The notes beneath the pieces are model-generated. The model was not told the DNA's origin. It worked only from the letters and a program-made list of their open reading frames with translations, and searched no databases. This document shows, piece after piece, positions 24,800-35,893 of a stretch of 64,000 nt of DNA (its first letter is position 1; the number at the start of each line of letters is the position of its first letter). Position numbers and translations under genes: made by a program. Source of the DNA: Heracleum sosnowskyi (lineage: Eukaryota > Streptophyta > Magnoliopsida > Apiales > Apiaceae); NCBI GenBank assembly GCA_030848705.1, contig CM061236.1:136639970-136703969 (forward strand), in the 5' to 3' direction.

Positions 24800-26284
24800 G
24801 TCATTATATTTTATTTAATATATTATTAACTCCATTTAATGTAATCAATTGTATTCTGCAAACTGCAATGTACTCTACATTTAAGTTATCAAAATAAATA
24901 AATTATTACACTGATGAATAATTCTTATAATAATAAATTTTAGGGTAAGATGTAAGTATAATATCTTACGAATGTTTTAAATAATTGATTAATAGGAAAA
25001 ATATGAAATGATTTCAAAACTGTACACTTAAAACAAATCATAAGCTATATTTATTGTAGTAATTTTTTGTTTTCAAATATAAATATATATAATGTTTAAT
25101 TATTTGAAAATGGGAATCTGGGCAGGGTAGACACCACTTCTCATCTTCTACTACCGGAAGAATGATACCTTAAAAGATGACGCTATATGGTTCCATTTAG
25201 TAAACTTACTTGATCATGTATTCTATAACGTGCGTACCAAATTCACAACTGAAGATAGTGAAAGAAGAACAACCAGGAGTGCAGGACATCTTATCATCCA
25301 AATTATAAGTGGATCATCTGTTGGATTTGTATAAGACTTGACAAAATAGTTGAACAACTGCACATCCTCTTATCTTTCCACCCCAACAGACCTGATATAT
25401 GATTCTGACATGTTATTATCAATAGTAATAACAATAATGATAATATTGTTTGGTTTCAAGTTCCAATAATAACATATATTTACACAAACCTTCAAAATTC
25501 ACCGATACATATAAATATTAGAAATTCATGATTTACCAATTATCTTAAATATAAGCAAAAGCAATACATAAAACATTAGCATTTAAAAGCGGAATACGAA
25601 ATAGTGGTTGATCATCAGATATAGGTTGTAAAAGACTTGGAAGAAAGTAAAGATATTACAATGTAGAGACACCCACTAATGATAGTTGGTAGGTTTTAGA
25701 GACTCGAAAATTAATTGGCAGATGTTAAAATTGATAAGTTTGTCTACATTATTAGAGGTGAGAACTGAGAAGTCTGAAACTAAGTACTCTCTATATGGTA
25801 TATTATGACACAATGCGCTGAAGTTCAAAATTTCTGATATCATGTAGCAAGCTATTAATTATTTAACTTCTATCAAGCTTTAAGAATTAATTATATGTCT
25901 TTGTGTTGTAAATCACCATCGTTTCACATTCTGAATGGGATGTGCATTAAAGTACATAACCCTGCCACCTGTTCCCTATGTTGCATGAGCATTACCAATT
26001 CCCTGCTACTCATTTGAAATAGCATCCCCACAAAGCCCTCCTGTCATTTGATGTTAAACTCATTTACTGGAAAAATTAGACGTGAAAATACGTGTAATAT
26101 TGTCATGTACACCGCTTGAACATGATATATGTATTTAGAGGGGCTCACATATATAACTTTCATGAATAATAAACAATTTGCAGAGTGATTTTGTAGATTC
26201 TACCATCAAGAGTATAGCAAAAAAAATGTAAGAACTTGAGTAGTGATAAAAAGCTATCGTGAAGCACAAAATGACTTGTCACGT
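24800..26284. other. Non-coding interior of the Helitron-like repeat
   Basis: No reading frame shows domain similarity. A few GC-richer patches (near 25130-25400 and 25930-26050) could be captured exon pieces, but I cannot identify them. Confidence 0.3.
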
Positions 26285-26643
26285 CACCTTCAAAAATTCC
26301 TTGTCCATCCGCACCTCCTGTGTTGGAAGTCCCCGGACAGTGCATGCTAGAGCCTCCCTCAACTCAAAGGAGTAAAAAATAAAGGGACAATCCCGCCAAA
26401 TCTGAGGAGAGAAAATTAAAGTGTAGAACCAACAGTTTGATGGTATAAATTTTTTTACAGCAATAAAACAAAGTAAGAGACATGTGCAACTTACTTAAGG
26501 AATAAATTAGAAATTTAACAAGTTATACCATGCGCGTTCCGTCGAGAATTATTGCGAAGGCGCTTCAACATTTTACGTTCCTCCACCATTTCTTTTGTAA
26601 GAAACACTTTTGGTCTTCCACGCTTTCTTGGAGCTGGCTCCAT
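26285..26643 (-). pseudogene. Unidentified gene fragment with an AT-hook motif
   Basis: From an ATG at 26643 the minus strand encodes MEPAPRKRGRPKVFLTKEM followed by a basic Arg/Asn-rich stretch, then meets a GTATAAC donor at 26528. RKRGRPK is a classic AT-hook core that binds the minor groove of A/T DNA. A second open block (GTSNTGGADGQGIFEG) at about 26290-26340 may be the next exon. I do not recognise the parent gene. Basic AT-hook starts also occur in transposon proteins, so a transposon origin is possible. Confidence 0.35.
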
Positions 26644-28330
26644 CGCAGATGCGACAACTCCCCAACTTTACTGCTTATCTTCTTCCCTGAACTAACATAA
26701 CAGGTTCTTCAAAGTAAACGAACAGCTGGTCAACCTGACAATTAAGTATATGCATTACAATAGCACCGTAGAAGGTTGATAAAGTTGACACTAATATACT
26801 TTGTTCAGTTTGTCAAATTTCATAACTGGATAGTACATGGTTTGCAAGTTCTAACAGAAAATAATAAATATTGCAGAGAAATTACATTCACCCTGAGAAC
26901 CATGTATTTACCTTCTTGTATATGATGATTGTTGCACACCTATTGTCACCTATGCTCCCCAGTGAAAAAATGAGAATCGGAAGAAACCATGTAGGAAATA
27001 AAAGAGCACACACTATTCAGTTGGTCAATCATCAAGTTCCCTCTAACCTTAAATAAAATTCATGGACCTCTAAATGCACATTTTTATCCACATTGCACGT
27101 CCTTTTTTTGGAAAAGATAAACAACTATTAAGGCAATCTTAAATGATGTCAAGAAAACGAAATGGCTGTATACTCTGTGGCATTTTATCAATCACATTGC
27201 ATCTTTAGAAAATAGAGGTAGTCTAGGTCACACCATAATTTAGAGAGGCACATTATGTCGCAAGTAATGGTCAAATTATGCTGATACACGTGTTTATGTG
27301 GTAGCTCTAAATTGCACATATAATATATCTTTATCATGTGATATTCATCTATATTATTAATATTGAGCCCATAATATTATCTATTAACAGTAAATAAATA
27401 CATATATTGAAAATTCTTCGTTAAAAGTGGAAGAGTGCATTTACACTCTAATAAATTCCACAGAAAGAGCAAGGTTCAAAACGGTGTCTGAATACCATCT
27501 ATTAACACCAAATTTGTATTAAAGGGTAATGTTGTAAACACAAATGTTAAGCATTCCGTGTTAATAAAGAAAAGAAAAACTTTGTATTTACCTTGGTTTA
27601 TCAGTATGGCCATATTTAAAGATCCAGAATGCATATGGTATCATAGAGAATGACTGACGGATATAGGAACACTGAATTTAAATATCTGATAATGCTGACC
27701 ACTTGTCTTATTACTACATCGACTTGTTAATATGGCTCAGGTTCTAGAGTGAACACATTACTACGTGCATTGCGAGATAATCGCATAAAAGCTAAATTAA
27801 TGAATAATTAGCACATTGCACCAAAGCTATTTCGTAAGAATGTGTTAGACATTAGAAACGGTTACTAAATATCACATAAGAGGATAGTAATCAGAAGAGG
27901 TAAAACGTAGACCATAACTATATTGTTGCCTCATAATTATGATCTTTTCTTTCAAATAAAAAACATGCTTATTGTTTTTTTATGTACAAGGTGTGGAACC
28001 TCGGGAAGTTGGCCAGGTGATTTGAAGTGACCACTCAAGAGTCTGGAAAGTACAAGGTGATGGCAAAATTGTCTTGGCACATCTAAGTTTTAGCTTTGCA
28101 CAAAGGCCATATAGTTTTAAGAGATTTATAGAGTGGAATTTTATTTTTTTTAAAAATTGAGAGACAAACAAACGAAGTTCTAGAGAAAGAGATCTGGTGA
28201 TAAAAAGAAGACAAACGAAAACAACAGACAAACTTTCTATACCAAATCTCGGAAACTGAAATAAAGTGGCTCAAAGGCTTTTTAACCCACATTACGTCAC
28301 ATACCCAAACGAATTTTATAACATGTACAA
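26644..28330. other. Non-coding interior, no gene seen
   Basis: A/T-rich sequence without domain-bearing frames or structural RNA. Confidence 0.3.
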
Positions 28331-28411
28331 CACAAAGATGACGAACAATGAATACAAATTGCAACGAAAAACACAAAGATGACGGATAATGAATACAAAT
28401 TATAACAAAAA
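28331..28411. repeat. 41-bp tandem duplication
   Basis: Two copies of a unit beginning CACAAAGATGACG start at 28331 and 28372 with a few substitutions. Confidence 0.75.
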
Positions 28412-29137
28412 TATCTTCCATTGTTTTTAATTTATGTTAAAATATGTACACATGATACATTTAGAGACGATTATTCAGTTTAAACAGAACAACAAAATCA
28501 TATATTGATATCCCAATCATTGAATAATCTATATAAATTGTTGTAAACTCACAAAATGCATATACAAAAACAATTAAATTTACATAGTGTGTCCATGTAT
28601 ATGGATAATATAATGAATAAATCAAAACCCTTACAGTATTAGTAATAGACCACCATGCCACCACACCACATACGTGAACAAAGAATTGCCATCTCACAAT
28701 TACGGGCACTAAAACGGACCAACCAATATACCGAATAAAATTGGAGAAATCTTACACTGATAATCGCAATTCACACAAGCTTACAAAAACGACTACAATT
28801 GATAAGAACATACACCGACGAGTGCATCCACCAACAAAGCAACAAGAACAATCGCCGGTTAATGCACGCACAAATCGAAATTATATGGTTGGACCACTTT
28901 GCTGATGGGTTTAGAGATGAGAACGATTGTGCAGCAGAGGATGAGTATAATCAAATGGGAGAATTTGGGGACTGTGTAACATATGCTGATGTTGTGTAAG
29001 GAAGGGGATGTTGTGTAATGAAGGGGTATCGTCGTTATTTTTGATAAAATGAGGGTATATATGTAATTTTAATGGCAATATTTTGGCAAACTTTGCCTTT
29101 CTGTCCGCGTATAATATATAGTAATAGATAGATAATA

Positions 29138-29957
29138 GATTTAGCCCCCTTAGATTTGCTTCTAGCCTCCGTCATTGGTTATAACAAGTTTTGAGAAAAA
29201 AAAAACACAACTATATTTGTGTTTAACGAATATGAAATTTGTTTAAAAACAATGATAATGGTATATCGGATAAGATCAATGCATTTTTAATTTGTATGTG
29301 ATATGTAAAAGTAGATTAGCTGTATTTAAAGATTGACGTCCATCATACCACATAATACCATATAAGGAAAGGGTCGAAGGCTCATCAGCTAGACACGTGG
29401 TACGTTAAAAAAAAGTTTCTAAAAGCTAAAAGCTGAACGTACTAGATAAGGAAGGAGTTGAAGATAAAAAAGAACTCGAAGGGTCTTGAGTGGATGCATT
29501 CTACGCAAGAGTAAAAATATTTCACACACTGACGTCCCAACGTACTAGATAAGAAATGAGTTTCACACAGCTCATCAGCTTGTGATATTATAATATTCTA
29601 TAACAATATTTCAAATCAATAACAAATATGTAACTATAATTATATTTGAAATTTCAATTAATATAATAATATATGATAATTTTAGATAATAAAGAAGTTA
29701 ACGATCATAAGTTGGATGTTAAGAGTTATCAGTACCATACGTTTTCCATACATGTTACGTAGGAATAAAAAGATAATTTTAAAATTGATGTTCTAATTTT
29801 AGATAAGGAAAAAGTTAACGGACATAATTTGGACGCCTAACCCCGTGCAACTCAACTCATTTACTATCATAAAACTCTAAAAAAATATTTCAAATTAAAA
29901 ACAAATATGTAAATAATAATTGTTTCAAATTATAATTAATAAAATAATGACTAAAAA
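29138..29957. other. AT-rich intergenic DNA, no gene seen
   Basis: Contains two partly repeated blocks around AAAGTTAACG and ACGTACTAGATAAG but no coding sequence. Confidence 0.35.
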
Positions 29958-30649
29958 TAGGGCTGAAAATGACCGCGAGCAACTCGGGCTCGATTCGTGA
30001 TCGGTTTGAAAAAATATGACCGAGACTCGTATTCGTAGAAATTTGATCCGAATTCGACTAAATATATTTGTTCAAATTTTTTTACGATCCAATCTTTACC
30101 ATAAAAGTACTCGATCAAATAAAGTTTCGATCAGCTCGGTTATAATACGAGTATTCAATATACATATTCAATTATATTACTTACGAGTAGTTCGATGTAT
30201 ATAGATGAGATTCCATCTTCATTCATTTTAAATTTTATGTTATTATGTTGAAAAATTAGTGACGAGCTAATTTACATATACATGTTAATATTTGATTAAA
30301 AAATCAATTACCACACTGATTACTCCAAACCCGCTTTATCATGACATGATTTGTAAATAAAATGACACTTAATTTATCAAGTTCGAGTTCAAGTCCTTGT
30401 CATTTAATAAATGTCAAGTTATGTAATTTTTTTGAATTGTATCATATTCGAGTTCGATTCGAAACAATTCGAGTCTCTCGTATAATTAATGAATAAAATC
30501 GAGCTAAAAACGAGCTTACGAACTCGAACAAGAACCGAATACAGGCTCTCATTCTTTTAAAACATCCGAATCCGAGCCGAATTTCACCACTATAATAACA
30601 ATCATGACCACATCACAGTTCGAAGGAATTCGACTTGTTTTCACCCCTA
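29958..30649. mobile_element. Non-autonomous hAT-type element with perfect 8-bp TSD
   Basis: The left end TAGGGCTGAAAATGACC and the inverted right end TAGGGGTGAAAACAAGTCG form imperfect terminal inverted repeats. ACTAAAAA is duplicated exactly on both sides (29950-29957 and 30650-30657), the 8-bp signature of hAT elements. The arms hold many CTCG/CGAG inverted words. The 692-bp body encodes no transposase. Confidence 0.87.
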
Positions 30650-30657
30650 ACTAAAAA

Positions 30658-31634
30658 TATGGATTTGATTATGACATCAAATAACTTCCGTGCGATTATA
30701 ATATTTTCTCATACAAATTTAATAGCATATTTATGAATATTAAAAATTCATTCTTAATTTATAAATATGTTCTCGTGTATTTATACGTGATATTGTTATA
30801 AAATTTCAGGTACATGATGATTCCCACAATAAAATTATGATACTTTGAAATAAAAACCTTGAATGCCATTATTATTAATTTTATACCAATTACAATAAAA
30901 GAAAAAAATATGGTGGATTTTATTACAATTGAATTGTAACAAATTATAATAAAAGGGACATTTATGCACCAAACTTCAATCACTAATAACAAAAAAGCTT
31001 TCATACAATTTGCACAAATATAATTGAAAATATTTACATCAATTAGACTTGGTAGGTATTTTGTTTGCTGCAGGCGTTTCATTTCATTTTAGTAATAATT
31101 TTGTTCCTTCCACACACTCTGTCTCTCTCGAATTCATCAGAACCAACCAACAACCCAGTTGATACAGCTTTTAGTCAATCCCCCCTCTTCTCTGGTGCCC
31201 ATTATTTTATTTTTATTTTACGGGATTAATTTTAATTAATCATAATTATGATTAATTATAATTAATCACTATTTCCTTGTTTTTATCTACTCTTACAACT
31301 TTGACAAGAAAATAATTAGAAAGAGATCTAAAAGCATCTCCTCATACTAGGAAAGTTGTTCTAAATATCAAATACTCAAGATTTTCTGTTTTTTCCGAAC
31401 TTACACACACACAGAAGTAAGTTACGCGTGGCTGTTTGGTTTGGCCTCGTGTAAGCATGGTGACCTCTGTTTGAGATGACTAGTTGCAGTTTATATGAGT
31501 TTGTATGTATCTTTTATACATACAGATCGAAACTCAACATCAGAACTCTTATATCTCTCTTCTCTTTCGTCCACCGACAATAATAACAAGTCTTTCTTAA
31601 GTAGTTTTTGAAACTACTTTGACCCTTTAAAACT
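30658..31634 (+). other. 5' flank and probable 5' UTR of the BAG gene
   Basis: A/T-rich to about 31100, then pyrimidine-rich sequence with CT runs (31100-31200 and 31540-31570) typical of a plant 5' UTR. A convincing TATA box and heat-shock elements were not found by eye. Confidence 0.4.
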
Positions 31635-33167
31635 ATGATGCGTATGAAGTCTATTTACTCGCCGGAGAATGAAACTTCCGGTGCTAAAGATGAATGGGAG
31701 ATGAGACCTGGTGGCATGTTGGTGCAGAAACGTGACCCAGATTCAGATCACAATCGTGCTCCTCCGCCGCCAACTATTCGAGTTCGAGTCAAACATGGTT
31801 CTGTTTATCATGAGATTAATATCAGCTCTCAAGCTAGTTTTGGTAAGTTTTCTGATATCACCACTTGTTTTTTGATTATCAATTGTGTGTAGTTTAAGTT
31901 ATCAGTAAGTTTGGTTTCGTTTTGCGTTGCGCAGCTTGTTGCCCGTTTACCTGTTTCAGTGTCGGTGTATTTATTAATATTTTTTTGTTAAGTGTATTTA
32001 TTGAGTTTTGATTGATGTGAATATTGGTTTATTTTGAATTATGCAGGGGAGTTTAATTTTGATTGATATGAGTATTGGTTTATTTTGAATTTTGCAGGGG
32101 AGTTGAAGAAGATGTTATCTGGGCCAACAGGAGTGCATCATGAAGATCAAAAGATGTTTTTTAAAGATAAGGAGAGGGATTCGAAAGCTTTTCTTGATAT
32201 TGTGGGTGTAAAGGATAAGTCGAAGATTGTTCTTGTTGAAGATCCAATTGGTCAAGAAAAGAGGCTTCTTGAGATGAGGAAAAATGCCAAGATGGAGAAA
32301 GCTTCTAAATTTATTTCAGATATTAGCTTGGAAGTTGATAGGCTTGCTGGTCAGGTAATAAATTTTACTATACATAGCCATACTAGTTGAGAATGGTCCG
32401 TTGAGAAGATAATATGTACGCAGACCTTACTTGGTAAATATATTTTTTGTTGGAATTTGTGCAGGTTTCGGCATATGAGTCAATAATATCTAAAGGTGGG
32501 AAAGTTGGAGATAAGCAATTGGTAACTTTAATTGAGCTGTTAATGAACCAACTTGTCAAATTGGATGGCATTTTTGCTGACGGAGATGTCAAATTGAAGA
32601 GAAAAATGCAGGTATATGTTTCCTTTAATTCAAGCTTTCCAATTGCATAAATACCAAATTTCTTGATTTCATGTTGTGAATATTTATTTGAAGGTCACAA
32701 GAGTGCAGAAGCTTGTGGAAACATTGGATATGTTAAAGGAAAAGAACTTGAAGCCTGGTAGCACGGCAACTCATATTGCTCCAAAACCTGAGCAGCAGAA
32801 AAAGCCGAATCTTCTAGATATGTTAACTGTGAAGAGCTCGACGTCTACCAGCAAAGGGACTGGTATTAGTCCGAAACCTCAGCAGCTACAACCCCCAATT
32901 CAAAGGAATCAACAACAGAGATACGCGGGTGAGCAGGTTCCATCTCCAACTCAGCATCAACAATCGAGGCGTTCTGTTAGGCTTCCACCTGTAAATGAGC
33001 AGAAACAAGAAGCTACACACTCACCATCAGGCTCTGTAGTCATAACCACACAATGGGAAACTTTTGATCCTGTTCCAGCACCAATGCCAACAGCCCCTCC
33101 AACATCAAAGCCAGCATCAAGCGACGACAGTGCAAAGCATCCTCAATTTATGTGGAATTTGATTTAA
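31635..33167 (+). CDS. BAG1: BAG family molecular chaperone regulator, BAG1-like (4 exons, intact)
   Basis: Exons 31635-31842, 32098-32354, 32465-32611 and 32694-33167 join to 361 codons plus stop with GT-AG introns. Residues ~22-32 carry the conserved MRPGGMLVQKRD. Residues ~47-118 form the ubiquitin-like domain (TIRVRVKHGS, INISSQASFGELKK, SKIVLVEDP). Residues ~138-220 form the BAG domain, a helical bundle that binds the Hsp70 ATPase domain and promotes nucleotide release (ISDISLEVDRLAGQV, LIELLMNQLVKLDGI, ADGDVKLKRKMQV). The C-terminal ~140 residues are Pro/Gln/Ser-rich and end QWETFDPVP...MWNLI, as in plant BAG1-4. It acts in the cytosol with Hsp70. The symbol is by similarity. A duplicated acceptor lies just before exon 2. 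Confidence 0.92.
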
Positions 33168-34562
33168 GCGGTAAAAAATTCTTGTGTTTTGGTGTGTGTG
33201 GGTTTGTGTTTTGAGTTTGTATGTCCAGTTGGTTTTCTGCCTATTCCCTTCCATTCTTTTGTGTGCCTAGAGTTTTGTTATCCATCTGTGAATTGAGAAA
33301 ATAAATAGCGGAACTTCAATACCGCTAACAATGGTACATTGTCTTTCTCGTTTTATTGGTTCATCGAACTTGTAATGTTTTTGGTGTTGATAGTAGTTGC
33401 TATAATAGTCTGTAGAAAGTAGCTTTTTTCGAAGTAGAATTGCATCTTGCAACCTCATTCCGAATAATGTTGGAAGCTAAACTAGAAGCTTCTTCCTTCT
33501 CTATTCTTACTCAATTCAATCAAATAATATATTGTCTGTTGTTATATCTCTGTAGTTTGTCGGTGATCAAGATAACCCAACTCTGATTATTGAAATAATA
33601 GTTGGTAATATAGTATTTAAAGTATGCTTGATTCTTTGCTTCTTGTTGAGGAATGAGGATACACAATGACAAGTATATATGATTAACATGTAATGAAGTA
33701 ACTAACCTACAATTACAAGACAAAGATAGGTATAATAATTAGAGTAGGGTATATATATATATACTTAATAGAAAATGATTACAGGAGTTGTTAAACCATT
33801 GCTAGAAAAGTTGTTGCCATCTGTGGTCATCTTTAGTTAAAGCAAACAAAGTTGTTATAATGTTGTTATCTGTAAATCTTTTCATGTTTGTTGATTCCAA
33901 CAAGAAAAATCCATATTCCAAAATAGTTACTTAATAAAAGATTAGGCTGCAAAATCAAATCGAACACTGTATATTCAGTTTTCATACACAAAATGATTGT
34001 AGTATTTGAACACAATAGCTAATCCTTCGAGTAAAAGTTGTAGTGTGCAATTATTTTTGTCTCTTTTCAACAAAGGATTAGAAAGATGATAATTATTACA
34101 TTAATCAGACAACTAACACAAAATCAGAAGGTACCAAAAAGAAGGTGAGCACAAATTGTAAAGTGACTGATTAGGATCATCACGATGCCGCTTTAACTTT
34201 AATCAAAAGGGTAAAATTGCAAGCGGGCCAACTAAAACACACACACACACCTTTTTTTAATTAAGTAAAACACACATTTTAATTAGGTTAGAGCATCTCC
34301 AATGAGATTAGCTAAATGATTGATTAAGCATTTCTAATGAGTTTGACTAAAATGATTGATTAAAATAATATAAAATACTGATTATGTAAAATTTGCTAAA
34401 CTTATAACGTGTTTTGCTCTCGTGTGTTGATTATAATGATCGACTATATGTTAAAAATAACATGTTATTATTATTTTAAGTTGTTATAAGTAAAATATAT
34501 TATTTTATATGTTAATAGATTACGTGAAATTTTGCTACAGATCACAAGAGCTTGGCCAAATA
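33168..34562. other. 3' flank of the BAG gene and repeat scraps
   Basis: The first ~130 bases should be the BAG 3' UTR. Beyond is A/T-rich DNA with a TA run near 33752-33762 and an (AC)n run near 34238. From about 34290 a repeat-like start AGAGCATCTCCAATGAG appears, common at the ends of small plant transposons, cut off by the next fragment. Confidence 0.4.
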
Positions 34563-34711
34563 TCTATACTATTATATTAAAGACGAAACATTGAAAGTTT
34601 TGTGATCTGATCTTCAAAGTTTTTGTAGTCTGGTAACTCAATTCATAGCCGTTAGATATTTCTGATCAAATCGATGAGAACCGTTAGATAAAATATTAAA
34701 ATTATTATATA
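34563..34711 (+). mobile_element. Helitron 5'-end fragment
   Basis: It starts TCTATACTATTATATTAAAG directly after an A, the typical plant Helitron 5' terminus inserted between A and T. Only about 150 bp are present before copia element A begins. The remainder, if any, lies beyond the nested elements. Confidence 0.5.
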
Positions 34712-35762
34712 TGTTGGTCCTTGAGTATTGCAAGGGGGGGGGGGGGGGTGTTTAAATGCAATACTGATAAATTACAATCTCTGTTTCAACAACTAAAACA
34801 AAGATTAAGATTTATCAGTAGAAGAAATGCAAACGTAAGTAGTTTACTCAAGCTATTCTCACAAAATAAATATTTTATTTATTTTGCAAAGTGTTGCTAC
34901 AACCTTGAGAAAAAATGGGTTTTTCTCAAGCTTCGATTTCTTCAGATCTACAAGACTTAGAATGAGAGATAGTCTATGTATCTTACTTCTATCTCTTTCA
35001 TCACGAGTTTGTGGAGCTGCTGTCATTTTCTTGTGGCAGCTTCTTACAACTTGCATACCCATGTGACTTTCCTAAATTGCTATACAATCAAAGTTATCAG
35101 TACATAAAAAGCAATCTAGATACATTCTAAATTAAGCTACACAATCCCAGTAGATGTTGATTTGTCATACTCTCGAATTGGTAAGCTTTGTCTTGTTATC
35201 TCTCAAGCTTCTATTATAGACTTTGCATGTCTGATACAGTATTGGGATACTGCAGCAAGCCTGTTTCTTGAACATCTAATCTGTCACATGATTGACTGGG
35301 TAGATCCCCAATTCAAAATGAATCCCTTTGAGACAGTGACCTGAATGACCAAGTTTGCTGTCACAAGAATGTGCTTTTGATGACAGTATGAAATCCCCGC
35401 CAATGTTGCTATCAGGAGTTCCAAACTTGCTGTCAGGGTAGAAGAATGTTGTTGTCTCCAGGCTTCCGCCAATGTTGCTGTCAGAGAGGATATGATGTCA
35501 TGACTTGCAACATACTGTCTTCTTGTAACCTTACTGTCAATGACATGATAGTAACTTTTATTCTTGTTGTCGACCTGATGTACTCCTTGAGGCTTGACCA
35601 AATGAATGAACTTCTTCCAAGATATACAATCAATTTATGACAGTTTACTAATTGGTTACAAGAACATACTCTGGTTGTGACAGTATGTTCTACTTAATAA
35701 AATTAAGCATTGCTAAACATCAAGTTAAGTTGTTTCTAAGCTATCACCCATAAATCCTAACA
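34712..35762 (-). repeat. 3' LTR of element A
   Basis: 1051 bp, TG...CA on the plus strand, closely related along its length to 42503-43557. It contains a run of about 14 G near 34734-34748 and several CTGTCA/TGACAG words. The interior side abuts the polypurine tract ATTGGGGGAGAT (minus strand, 35763-35774). Confidence 0.9.
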
Positions 35763-35893
35763 ATCTCCCCCAATTTGTTTTTATGGACAATAACAACAAA
35801 TTTACAAACAATGCATGCTGACAACTTAACTAACAAAGATCAGAATAGATACAAATATAATTGCTCCTGAATGATTGAGCAGATATAGAGTTT

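Larger units (their letters stand above)
24166..29137 (+). mobile_element. CCCGTGC-type (Helitron-like) repeat carrying gene fragments
   Basis: It starts ACTAGCGTAATAGCCCGTGC then AAGGCAC, the same start signature as at 14761, immediately after another element's TATATATAATA tail. A similar tail (ATAATATATAGTAATAGATAG) near 29117-29137 is the best candidate right end. Inside are an RNase H-like fragment, an AT-hook exon and short tandem duplications, which fits gene capture. Boundaries and class are inferred from end similarity only. Confidence 0.33.

Noticed and set aside
27980..28421. Overlapping minus-strand frames of 83 and 112 codons
   Set aside because: Cysteine/phenylalanine-rich translations of A/T-rich DNA over a tandem duplication; no start context, domain or splice sites.
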